DNA of 64,000 nt from Anaeromyxobacter oryzae. Its GTDB lineage: Bacteria > Myxococcota > Myxococcia > Myxococcales > Anaeromyxobacteraceae. The stretch is taken from the NCBI RefSeq assembly GCF_023169945.1, contig NZ_AP025591.1, forward strand, positions 5,018,481-5,082,480, given 5' to 3'. The notes under the pieces are model-generated. The model was not told the DNA's origin and made no database searches. It was given only the letters and a program-made list of their open reading frames with translations. Shown piece after piece: positions 55,436-63,427 of the stretch. Both the position numbers and the translations under genes were made by a program. Position 1 is the first letter of the stretch; the number at the start of each line of letters is the position of its first letter.

Positions 55436-56452
55436 TCAGCGGTACTGGCCGGCGTACTGCTCGACCTTGGCGATGTTCTCCTTCGTCACGAACCCGGGGC
55501 CGGAGCTGATGTGGCGCTTCCCGTACACCGGCACGAGGCCGTACTCCTGGAACCGCTTCTGCGCCTTCGGGTTCGCCTTGAGCGCGGCCATGACCTTCCC
55601 GAGGTCCTTCGTCTTCTCCTGCTTCATGATGGCGAGCACCGCCACCGGGATGTAGCCCTGGAGGTAGGGCTGCTGGTCGATGGCGAACGCGATGGTGCCG
55701 TCCTTGATGGCCGCGGAGATCTCGGGCGAGAGGTCGAACGTGCCGAAGAACACCTTGCCCTTGAGGCCCATCTTCTCGACGACCTTGATCGTCGGGTGCG
55801 CGGAGCTCGGCCCGAGCGTCAGGATCGCCTGCGTGCCCGGGTTGTTGCGGAGGTAGGCGCTCACCTTGCTCTCGACCGTGGTCGGGTCGTCGCCGGTGTC
55901 GAGGGTCGCCTTCTTGTAGTCCGCGCCGATCGCGTCGCCGAACCCCTTGCAGCGCTCGAACGAGGCCGGGTTCGTCGCGTAGTGGTTCACGCACAGGAAG
56001 GACTTCACGCCCGCGGCCTTCGCGCGCTCGCCCGCCGCCTTGCCCGCGTCGTACTCGGGCTGGCCCACGTGCATGATCGCGCCGAGCTCCTCGCTCTGCT
56101 TCGGCGTCCCGGAGTTGATGGTGATGAGGGGGATCTTCTTCGCGGTCACCTTCTTCGCCGCCCCCTTCAGGACGTCGTAGTCGGCGATGCTCATGATCAC
56201 GCCGTCGTAGTTCCGCGCGGCGGCCTGCTCGATCAGGCGGGCCATGTCCGCCAGGTCGCCGTTCGGCGGGTTGCGGTAGTCGACGGTCACGCCGAAGTCC
56301 TGGCCGGCGTCCTTGATGGCGTTCTTGATCGTGTTCCACCACGAGTCCGAGTCGGGCGCGTGGCTCACGAGCACGTAGTGGTCCTGGGCCTGCGCGAGCG
56401 TCGCGAGCGCGGCGACGCATGCGGCGGCGAGCGTCCTTCCGATCCTCTGCAT
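55436..56452 (-). CDS. Sugar ABC transporter substrate-binding protein
   Basis: 338-aa periplasmic binding protein of the RbsB type (PBP I). Signal peptide MQRIGRTLAAACVAALATLA cleaved at AQA. Segments NPPNGDLADMARLIEQAAAR, MSIADYDVLKG and FAIDQQPYLQGYIPVAVLAI are typical; the last occurs nearly unchanged in the second binding protein (59892-60839). First gene of the minus-strand inositol operon, ATG 56450-56452 with AAGGAG. Ligand: probably an inositol. Confidence 0.93.
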   Translation of the reverse strand: MQRIGRTLAAACVAALATLAQAQDHYVLVSHAPDSDSWWNTIKNAIKDAGQDFGVTVDYRNPPNGDLADMARLIEQAAARNYDGVIMSIADYDVLKGAAKKVTAKKIPLITINSGTPKQSEELGAIMHVGQPEYDAGKAAGERAKAAGVKSFLCVNHYATNPASFERCKGFGDAIGADYKKATLDTGDDPTTVESKVSAYLRNNPGTQAILTLGPSSAHPTIKVVEKMGLKGKVFFGTFDLSPEISAAIKDGTIAFAIDQQPYLQGYIPVAVLAIMKQEKTKDLGKVMAALKANPKAQKRFQEYGLVPVYGKRHISSGPGFVTKENIAKVEQYAGQYR

Positions 56453-56569
56453 GACGGCTCCTTCGGTGCGGCGGGGTGCCGCGAATAGCGGCATTCACAT
56501 CCTGTCGCAGGCGCACGCGGGCCCGCGATGGCGCACACCGTAGCCGGGCGAAACGTCACCTGCAATCGG

Positions 56570-56611
56570 GTTTCCAATCGGGAGCCCCAAAAGAAGCCCG
56601 TTTCCAATCGG
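56570..56611. promoter_or_regulatory. Direct repeat of GTTTCCAATCGG between divergent inositol operons
   Basis: GTTTCCAATCGG at 56570-56581 and again at 56600-56611, exactly 30 bp apart, three helical turns, same orientation. On the minus strand they read with a GGAAAC core; TGGAAACGG recurs at 59769-59777 upstream of the second binding protein. Candidate sites for the RpiR-type regulator at 58771-59661, since RpiR-type IolR proteins are reported to bind GGAA/TTCC repeats. Confidence 0.5.
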
Positions 56612-56659
56612 CGGGAGCGCTCCCTATACTCGACGCCCTCTCGAGCCCCGGAGCCATCG

Positions 56660-57661
56660 ATGATCGACGTCGCCCTCGTCGGAGCGGGCCGGATCGGGAA
56701 GATCCACGGTGCGAACCTCGCGCGGCTGCCCGGCGTGCGCCTCCGATGGGTCTGCGACGCGGTCCCCGAGGTGGCGATCGACCTCGCCGGCCGCGTCGGC
56801 GCGGAGGTCGGAAGCGTCGACGGGGTACTCGAGGACCCCGGCGTGCACGCGGTGGTCATCGCGTCGAGCACCGACACGCACGCGGACCTCATCCTCCGCG
56901 CGGCGGCGGCGCGGAAGGCGATCTTCTGCGAGAAGCCGGTCGACCTCGACCTCGGGCGGGCCCGGGCCTGCGCCGCGGCAGTGGCGAGGGCGGGCGTGCC
57001 TTGCCTGATCGGGTTCCAGCGCCGCTACGACCCGACGTTCACCGCGCTCAAGCGGCGGCTCGACGCGGGCGAGATCGGGGACCCCGAGGTGCTCGTGATC
57101 ACGAGCCGCGACCCGGCCCCGCCGCCCCTCGCGTACGTCCGGCGCTCGGGCGGCGTCTTCAAGGACATGCTCATCCACGATCTCGACGTCTGCCGCTGGA
57201 TCCTCGCGGACGAGGCCGACACGGTGCACGTCGCGGCGAGCTGCCTCGTCGATCCGGCCATCGCCGGCGCGGACGACGCCGACACGACCGCCGTCACGAT
57301 CCGCACCCGCCGCGGTCGCCTCTGCCAGATCAACACGAGCCGGAGGGCGGCCTACGGCTACGACCAGCGCGTCGAGGTCCTCGGCAGCGCCGGCATGCTG
57401 CAGGCCGGGAATCACCGGCCCACGGAGGTGACGGCGCACCGGGCGGGCGCGATCTCGTCCGATCCCCCCGAGGCGTTCTTCCTCGAGCGGTACCGGGCCG
57501 CGTACGCGGAGGAGATGCTGCACTTCGCCGACGTGGTCCGGGGCGTCGCGGCGCCCAGGACCGGCATCGAGGACGGCGTCCGCGCGCTCGCCCTCGCTGA
57601 GGCGGCGGGCCGGTCGTGGCGGGAGGGCCGTCCCGTCGCGATCGCGGAGGGCGCGGCGTGA
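56660..57661 (+). CDS. iolG: Inositol 2-dehydrogenase-type Gfo/Idh/MocA enzyme
   Basis: 333-aa NAD-dependent dehydrogenase most like myo-inositol 2-dehydrogenase (IolG), the pathway's first step. Rossmann IDVALVGAGRIGKIHGANLA, EKP motif CEKPVDLDLGRA, inositol-type LIGFQRRYDPTF, and GGVFKDMLIHDLDVCRWIL with the catalytic His/Asp. The ATG at 56660 starts at the homology. Diverges from the 11-gene operon; overlaps the next dehydrogenase by 4 bp (GTGA). Confidence 0.92.
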   Translation: MIDVALVGAGRIGKIHGANLARLPGVRLRWVCDAVPEVAIDLAGRVGAEVGSVDGVLEDPGVHAVVIASSTDTHADLILRAAAARKAIFCEKPVDLDLGRARACAAAVARAGVPCLIGFQRRYDPTFTALKRRLDAGEIGDPEVLVITSRDPAPPPLAYVRRSGGVFKDMLIHDLDVCRWILADEADTVHVAASCLVDPAIAGADDADTTAVTIRTRRGRLCQINTSRRAAYGYDQRVEVLGSAGMLQAGNHRPTEVTAHRAGAISSDPPEAFFLERYRAAYAEEMLHFADVVRGVAAPRTGIEDGVRALALAEAAGRSWREGRPVAIAEGAA

Positions 57662-58686
57662 CGCCGCCCGGCAAGGTGCGCGTGGGGATCGCCGGGCTCG
57701 GCCGGCTCGGCCGCCACCACGCAGAGAACCTCGCGCGGCGCGTCCCCGGCGCGGTGCTCGTCGGCGCGTGCAGCCCGGTCGCCGAGGAGCGCGCGTGGGC
57801 GCGCGACGCGCTCGGGGTCGAGCGCGTCCACGAGGGGCTCGACGACCTCCTCGGCCAGCCCGACGTGGACGCGGTGTTCCTCGTCACGCCCACCGCGCTC
57901 CACGCGGCGCAGGTGGAGCGCGCGCTCGCGGCCGGCAAGCACGTCTTCTGCGAGAAGCCGCTCGCGCTCGCCGTCGAGGACTGCCGCCGCGTCGAGGCCG
58001 CGGCGGCGCGTCGGCCGGACCTCGTCGTGCTCGTCGGGTTCGTGCGCCGGTTCGACGCGAGCTACCGGGCCGCCCGCGCGCACGTCGACGCCGGCCGGAT
58101 CGGCACGCCCTTCCTCGTCTCGTCCCGGACCTGCGACCGGAACGACCCGACCGGGTTCTTCGTCCGCTTCGCCCCGACCTCCGGCGGGATCTTCCTCGAC
58201 TGCACCATCCACGACATCGACCTCGCCCGCTGGATGCTCGGCGGGCCGCGGCCCCTGCGCGCCTTCGCGACGGGCACCATCGCGCTCCACGAGGGGCTCC
58301 GTGCCTCCGGCGACGTCGACAACGGGGTCGCGACGTTGGAGCTCGAGGGGGGGAAGCTCGCCTGCTTCTTCGCGTCGCGGACGATGGCGCACGGCCACGA
58401 GACCAGCACGGAGATCGTCGGGACCGCCGGCCGCCTCACCGTGGGCCAGAACCCGCGGCTCGATCGCGTCGAGCTCTCAGACGCGGCCGGCGTCTCGAAC
58501 GCGTGCACGCCCACGTTCTACGACCGGTTCGAGGACGCCTTCCTCCGCGAGGCCACGGAGTTCGTGGACGCGGTCCGGACCGGGAGGCCGCCCCCGCTCA
58601 CGCTCCGCGACGCCACGGAGGCGACGCGGATCGCCCAGGCGCTCGCGGAGGCGCAGCGGACGGGGCGGATCGTCGAGCTCGGGTGA
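57658..58686 (+). CDS. Gfo/Idh/MocA-family dehydrogenase (inositol dehydrogenase-like)
   Basis: 342-aa dehydrogenase: VRVGIAGLGRLGRHHAENLA, HVFCEKPLALAVEDCRR, LVGFVRRFDASYRAA, GGIFLDCTIHDIDLARWMLG. Starts with a GTG overlapping iolG's stop, so translationally coupled. Likely handles another inositol isomer (for example scyllo- or chiro-inositol) or the reverse reaction. Confidence 0.9.
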   Translation: MTPPGKVRVGIAGLGRLGRHHAENLARRVPGAVLVGACSPVAEERAWARDALGVERVHEGLDDLLGQPDVDAVFLVTPTALHAAQVERALAAGKHVFCEKPLALAVEDCRRVEAAAARRPDLVVLVGFVRRFDASYRAARAHVDAGRIGTPFLVSSRTCDRNDPTGFFVRFAPTSGGIFLDCTIHDIDLARWMLGGPRPLRAFATGTIALHEGLRASGDVDNGVATLELEGGKLACFFASRTMAHGHETSTEIVGTAGRLTVGQNPRLDRVELSDAAGVSNACTPTFYDRFEDAFLREATEFVDAVRTGRPPPLTLRDATEATRIAQALAEAQRTGRIVELG

Positions 58687-58770
58687 CCGGGGGCGCGCCG
58701 GTCGTCCTTGCGGCGAGGCGGCGCGTTCCGGTATGTGCGCGGGTCCACACGAACGGCGAGGCGGCTCTCC

Positions 58771-59661
58771 ATGGTGGCTCGGTCCTCATCCAGCGGCGCG
58801 CGGTACGACGACGTGCGGTCCTTCCTGGACGCGGTCGCGGCGGAGTACGAGGCGCTGCCCAAGCAGCTCCGCGCCGTCGCGAAGCACATCGAGACCAACC
58901 GCGCCCGGATGGTCGTCACCCGCATCACCGACGTCGCCGCCGCCTGCGCCGTGCAGCCCTCGGCGGTCACCCGCTTCGCGCAGCGCTTCGGCTTCTCCGG
59001 GTACAGCGAGCTCCAGGCGCTCTTCCGGAAGGCGTTCAGCGATCACGCCGCGCCGGGCGCGAACTACGCCGAGCGGATCCGCGCGAAGCTCGCGTCCGGC
59101 GAGCTGCAGGCGGATCCGGGCGGCGTGATGCGGCAGCTGCTCCTCGCGAACCAGGGGGCGATCGAGGAGTGCGCGCTCCACCTCGACGACCGGGCGCTGG
59201 AGCGCGCGGTGAAGCTGCTGCACGACGCCGAGCACGTCTACGTCGCCGGCGTGCGCCGCGCCCTCCCTGCCGCCGCCTACCTCGCCTACCTGCTCCAGCA
59301 CACGTCGAAGCGGGTGGAGCTCGTCTCCGGGCTGGGCGGGATGTTCGCCGGGCAGATCCGCGCGATCCGGAAGAGCGACCTGCTCGTGGCGATCAGCTTC
59401 GCGCCGTACGGGAAGGAGACGCGGTTCTGCGTCCGGGTGGCCGAGGCGCGCCGGGCGCGCATCCTCGCGCTCACCGACAGCGCCATGAGCCCGATCGCGC
59501 GCGCCGCGACGGCGCACCTCCTCGTCAAGGAGGCGAGCGCGTTCTCCTTCCGCTCCCTCACGAACACGATGTGCCTCTGCCAGGGCCTCTTCATCTCGCT
59601 CGCGTCGCGGCTCGAGCTGGACCTCGCCACGGCGCCGGAGCACGCGACGATGGAAGACTGA
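58771..59661 (+). CDS. RpiR-family regulator with SIS domain
   Basis: 296-aa regulator. N-terminal HTH_6/RpiR domain (about residues 20-90; TRITDVAAACAVQPSAVTRF, QRFGFSGYSELQALF) and C-terminal SIS domain (about 120-270; AEHVYVAGVRRALPAAAYL and LVAISFAPYGKETRFC). SIS domains bind phosphosugars or related ligands; in Sinorhizobium an RpiR-type IolR represses the inositol genes. ATG 58771 is chosen over 58708, 84 bp after the dehydrogenase stop. Likely repressor of both transport units. Confidence 0.93.
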   Translation: MVARSSSSGARYDDVRSFLDAVAAEYEALPKQLRAVAKHIETNRARMVVTRITDVAAACAVQPSAVTRFAQRFGFSGYSELQALFRKAFSDHAAPGANYAERIRAKLASGELQADPGGVMRQLLLANQGAIEECALHLDDRALERAVKLLHDAEHVYVAGVRRALPAAAYLAYLLQHTSKRVELVSGLGGMFAGQIRAIRKSDLLVAISFAPYGKETRFCVRVAEARRARILALTDSAMSPIARAATAHLLVKEASAFSFRSLTNTMCLCQGLFISLASRLELDLATAPEHATMED

Positions 59662-59753
59662 CCGCGGCGCCGCGCCGTGGGCGGCGCGCGGCCGCACCGT
59701 CCGGGCCCCACCACCCTGCCGGGGCGCGCGCGGGCGAATAGAACTACCTTTCT

Positions 59754-59785
59754 GTTCCGGCAAAGCGCTGGAAACGGCTGATTCC
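59754..59785. promoter_or_regulatory. TTCC/GGAAAC box upstream of the second sugar-binding protein
   Basis: GTTCC (59754-59758) and GGAAAC (59770-59775) form an imperfect inverted repeat; GGAA-N8-TTCC follows (59770-59785). TGGAAACGG (59769-59777) matches the minus strand of 56598-56606. Lies about 110 bp upstream of the binding protein start; a plausible RpiR operator. No gene in 59662-59891. Confidence 0.45.
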
Positions 59786-59891
59786 CCCTGCTAGCGTCCC
59801 TCCCGCTGGCGAGAGGCCCCCGGCGCGGCCGCGCGACCGCGCGACCCGTGCCGGCCCACGGGCCCGACCGATCCTGCACCGGAGGGACACC

Positions 59892-60839
59892 ATGAGACAT
59901 CGAAGCCCAGGCGCGCTGCTGCTGCTCCTCGCGATCGTGCTCGGGGCGCTGCCCGCGCGCGCCGCCGAGGCGAAGCGGTACAAGTTCGTGGTCATCACGC
60001 ACGCGACGGCGGTCCCCTTCTTCGTCCCCGTCCGCAAGGGCGCAGAGGACGCAGGCAAGCTCGTCGGGGCGGAGGTCGTCTACACCGGCCCGGCCGGCTT
60101 CGACATCCAGCGCCAGGTCGAGTTCATGAAGTCGGCGATCGCGCAGAAGGTCGACGGGATCGCCTGCACGCTCCCGGACCCGTCGGCGTTCAACGACGTC
60201 GTGGCGGAGGCGCGCGCGAAGGGCATCCCGGTCATCGCCATCAACGCCGACGCGCCGAAGAGCGAGCGGATGGCGTACATCGGCCAGGGCAACTACGAGG
60301 CCGGCCGCTCCATGGGCGAGCAGATCGTGAAGCTGCTGCCGAACGGCGGCGACGTGCTGCTCGCGATCCACACCGCGGGCGCGGAGAACCTCGAGGCGCG
60401 CATCAAGGGCGTGAAGGACGTGCTCGACCAGACCGGCAAGTTCAAGTACCGGGTCGTCGCGACGGGCACCGACCTCGTGAAGGCGGAGTCCCTCATCGGC
60501 GCGGCGCTCCAGGCGAACCCGAACATCAAGGGCATGTTCGGCGTGGAGGACGTGACCGGCATCGCCATCGGCCACATCATCGAGCGCGAGAAGCTCAAGG
60601 GTAAGGTCATGGGCGGCGGGTTCGACCTCGTCGGCGAGATCCTCGACGCCATCCAGCGCGGCGACATGCAGTTCACCATCGACCAGCAGCCCTATCTGCA
60701 GGGCTTCCAGGGCGTGATGGAGCTGTACCTGAACAAGAAGTTCGCGATCGCGCCGGCGGACATCAACACCGGCATCGCGCCGGTCACGGCGGCGTCGGTG
60801 AAGGCGGTGAAGGATCTCGCGGCGAAGGGGTACCGGTAG
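59892..60839 (+). CDS. Sugar ABC transporter substrate-binding protein
   Basis: 315-aa RbsB-type periplasmic binding protein. Signal peptide LLLLLAIVLGALPARAAEA. Mature part KFVVITHATAVPFFVPVRKG, IACTLPDPSAFNDV, AIHTAGAENLEARIKG, FTIDQQPYLQGFQGVMEL. ATG 59892 has GGAGGG. Second binding protein of the locus, probably a different or overlapping inositol/sugar range. Confidence 0.94.
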   Translation: MRHRSPGALLLLLAIVLGALPARAAEAKRYKFVVITHATAVPFFVPVRKGAEDAGKLVGAEVVYTGPAGFDIQRQVEFMKSAIAQKVDGIACTLPDPSAFNDVVAEARAKGIPVIAINADAPKSERMAYIGQGNYEAGRSMGEQIVKLLPNGGDVLLAIHTAGAENLEARIKGVKDVLDQTGKFKYRVVATGTDLVKAESLIGAALQANPNIKGMFGVEDVTGIAIGHIIEREKLKGKVMGGGFDLVGEILDAIQRGDMQFTIDQQPYLQGFQGVMELYLNKKFAIAPADINTGIAPVTAASVKAVKDLAAKGYR

Positions 60840-60917
60840 GCCGGCGGTCCCGGGGCGCCGGCCGCCGAGGCCGCCGGCGCTCCGGGGCGGCGCGCGAGCG
60901 CCCGGGGCACCTCAGCC

Positions 60918-62408
60918 ATGGGCGGACCTCCCTTCCTCTCCGTCGAGGGCGTCTCGAAGAGCTTCGGGGCGACGCGCGCCCTCGACGGCGTCTCGCTCTC
61001 GGTCGAGCGAGGTGCCGTGCTCGGCCTCGCCGGCGAGAATGGCGCCGGGAAGTCCACCCTCATCAAGATCCTCTGCGGCGTCCACCGGCCCGACGCGGGC
61101 CGCGTGCTGCTGGACGGGCGTCCGCACCAGCCGCGCTCGCCCGCGGAGGCCGAGGCCGCAGGGATCGCGGTGTTCCACCAGGAGATCCCGGTCTGCCCGG
61201 ATCTCTCCATCGCCGCGAACGTCTTCCTCGGGCCGCGGATGCCGCGCCGCGGCCTCGGGCCCGACTGGCGCGCGATGGAGCGCCGCTGCGTCGAGCTCTA
61301 CCGCACCCTGCTCGGGGAGGAGATCGATCCGCGGCGCCTCGTCCGGACCTGCAGCGCGGCCGAGAAGCAGCTCGCGCTCCTGGTCCGCGTCCTCTCGCGC
61401 GACGCGCGGCTCGTCATCCTCGACGAGCCGACGACGGCGCTCGCGCCGCCGGAGGTGGAGCGCCTCTTCGCGATCTTCCGTCGCCTCGCGAGCCAGGGCA
61501 TCGCGTTCGTCTTCGTGAGCCACATGCTCGAGGAGCTGGTCCAGCTCTCGGACGCCATCGCGGTGCTCCGGGACGGACGCAACGTCGGCACGCTCGCCCG
61601 CGGCGAGTTCGACCTCGGCCGCCTCTCCCAGCTCATCGCCGGCCGGACGGTGGTCCAGTCCGGCCACCGGTCCGCCGCCGAGGCCGCCGAGGCGCGGCTC
61701 GAGGTGCGCGACCTCGGGCAGCGGGGCGGGTTCGAGGGCGTCTCGTTCCGGCTCGGGAAGGGCGAGATCCTGGGGATCGCGGGGCTGCAGGGCTCCGGGC
61801 GCGCCGCGCTCGTCCGGAGCCTCTTCGGCGCGCCGCCCGCGACGGAGGGGGAGATCCGCGTCGACGGCGTCCCGACCCGGATCGCCCGGCCGCAGGACGC
61901 GATCCGGGCGGGGATCGGGTTCGTGCCGGAGGACCGGCACGCCCTGGGCCTGTTCGACGACATGGACGTGAAGCTGAACGTCAACATGGCGGGGCTCCCG
62001 GGGTTCTCGCGCCGCGGCCTCCTCGACGCCGGGAAGCTCCGCCGCGTCGCGGAGCGGATGCGCGACGATCTCTCGATCAAGGCCGCGAGCGTGGACGCGC
62101 CGGTGCGGAGCCTCTCCGGCGGCAACCAGCAGAAGGTGCTCATCTCGCGGTGGCTCGCGCTCCGGCCGCGGATCCTGCTCATGGTCGAGCCGACCCGCGG
62201 CGTGGACGTGGGCGCCAAGCAGGAGATCGTCGACCTCGTGCTCGCGCTCGCTCGCGACGGCTGCACCTGCGTGATCTCCTCGTCGGAGCTGGAGGAGCTG
62301 CTCCGGCTCTCGAACCGGGTCCTCGTCATGAGCCGCGGGCGCGTCGCGCGGGAGCTCGCCGGCGCCGAGGCGACGAAGGACCGGATCATCCTGGCGGCGA
62401 CGACGTGA
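60918..62408 (+). CDS. Sugar ABC transporter ATPase, two domains
   Basis: 496-aa RbsA-type protein with two nucleotide-binding domains. Domain 1: Walker A ENGAGKST, Walker B VILDEPTTAL, signature replaced by SAAEKQLALL. Domain 2: degenerate Walker A GLQGSGRAALV (usual for the family), signature LSGGNQQKVLISRWL, but Walker B LLMVEPTRGVDVG has Val where Asp is normal. So only domain 1 is likely catalytic. Lies 78 bp after the binding protein and overlaps by a few bases or abuts the permease region. Confidence 0.95.
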   Translation: MGGPPFLSVEGVSKSFGATRALDGVSLSVERGAVLGLAGENGAGKSTLIKILCGVHRPDAGRVLLDGRPHQPRSPAEAEAAGIAVFHQEIPVCPDLSIAANVFLGPRMPRRGLGPDWRAMERRCVELYRTLLGEEIDPRRLVRTCSAAEKQLALLVRVLSRDARLVILDEPTTALAPPEVERLFAIFRRLASQGIAFVFVSHMLEELVQLSDAIAVLRDGRNVGTLARGEFDLGRLSQLIAGRTVVQSGHRSAAEAAEARLEVRDLGQRGGFEGVSFRLGKGEILGIAGLQGSGRAALVRSLFGAPPATEGEIRVDGVPTRIARPQDAIRAGIGFVPEDRHALGLFDDMDVKLNVNMAGLPGFSRRGLLDAGKLRRVAERMRDDLSIKAASVDAPVRSLSGGNQQKVLISRWLALRPRILLMVEPTRGVDVGAKQEIVDLVLALARDGCTCVISSSELEELLRLSNRVLVMSRGRVARELAGAEATKDRIILAATT

Positions 62409-62422
62409 GCGGGGAGGGTGCC

Positions 62423-63406
62423 ATGGACGCGGCGGCGAGGCCGAAGAAGAGGCTCGGGGCGGTGGCGCGCATCTTCGGGCTGCGCGACTTCGGCGTGCTC
62501 GTCGCGGCGGTGCTCATCGCGGCGTTCTTCTCCGTCATCACCCCGACCTTCCTCACCTCGTACAACCTCTTCAACATCCTGCGGCAGACGGCGGAGCTGG
62601 GCATCATCGCGATGGCGATGACCATGCTCATCGTCGCCGGCGAGTTCGACCTGTCCGTGGGCGGCATCTACGCGGTGGCCGGCGTCGTCACGGGCGTCCT
62701 CGCCGGCCGGCACGACGTGAACATCTGGTGGGCCGCGCTCGCGGGGATGACCGCCGCGCTCCTGCTCGGGCTCCTCAACGCGGTCCTCATCGCGTCGACG
62801 CGCATCAACTCCTTCATCGCGACGCTCTCGACGATGATGGTCTACCGCGGCGTCGCGATGGTGCTCTCGGAGGGCCAGCCGATCTCGTTCCGGCTCGATT
62901 TCTTCATGGACCTGTTCGGCCGCGCCGAGCTCTTCGGCGTCCTCCCGGTGCCCGTGGTCTGGTTCGCGGCGTGGGGCGTGCTCTCGTACGTGCTGCTGCA
63001 CCGGACGACCTTCGGCGTGCGCGTCTTCGCGACGGGCGACAACCGCGAGGCCGCCGAGCTCGCGGGCATCAAGACGACCCGGGTGAAGGCGACGGCGTTC
63101 CTCCTCACCGCGCTCGCGTCCGGGCTCGCCGCGCTCATCTCGCTCTCGTTCCTCCGCACCGTCACGCCGACCCAGGGGACCGGGCTCGAGCTGGAGGCCA
63201 TCGCGGCGGCGGTCATCGGCGGCACCGCCATGTCCGGGGGCGTCGGGAGCATCCTCGGGACGTTCCTCGGCACGTTCATCATGGCCGAGGTGCGCACCGG
63301 GCTCGTGCTGCTCGGGACGGACGCCTACGTCCAGGACGCGTTCGTCGGGCTCGTGATCGCGCTCGCGGTGATCGTGAACGTGCGGCTCAGCACCCGGCGC
63401 CGCTGA
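62423..63406 (+). CDS. Sugar ABC transporter permease
   Basis: 327-aa BPD_transp_2 permease: MLIVAGEFDLSVGGIYAVAG and AAVIGGTAMSGGVGSILGTF, about eight to ten helices. The ATG at 62423 follows GGGAGGG; a GTG at 62405 overlaps the ATPase stop and would also be in frame, but ATG has the better Shine-Dalgarno. Completes the second importer (binding protein, ATPase, permease). Confidence 0.94.
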   Translation: MDAAARPKKRLGAVARIFGLRDFGVLVAAVLIAAFFSVITPTFLTSYNLFNILRQTAELGIIAMAMTMLIVAGEFDLSVGGIYAVAGVVTGVLAGRHDVNIWWAALAGMTAALLLGLLNAVLIASTRINSFIATLSTMMVYRGVAMVLSEGQPISFRLDFFMDLFGRAELFGVLPVPVVWFAAWGVLSYVLLHRTTFGVRVFATGDNREAAELAGIKTTRVKATAFLLTALASGLAALISLSFLRTVTPTQGTGLELEAIAAAVIGGTAMSGGVGSILGTFLGTFIMAEVRTGLVLLGTDAYVQDAFVGLVIALAVIVNVRLSTRRR

Positions 63407-63425
63407 CGGCGCCGGCGCGGCGCCG
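63407..63425. terminator. Short GC hairpin between convergent genes
   Basis: CGGCGCC (63407-63413) and GGCGCCG (63419-63425) with a 5-base loop, between the permease stop and the transaldolase-like stop. No T-run. Confidence 0.4.
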
Positions 63426-63427
63426 CT

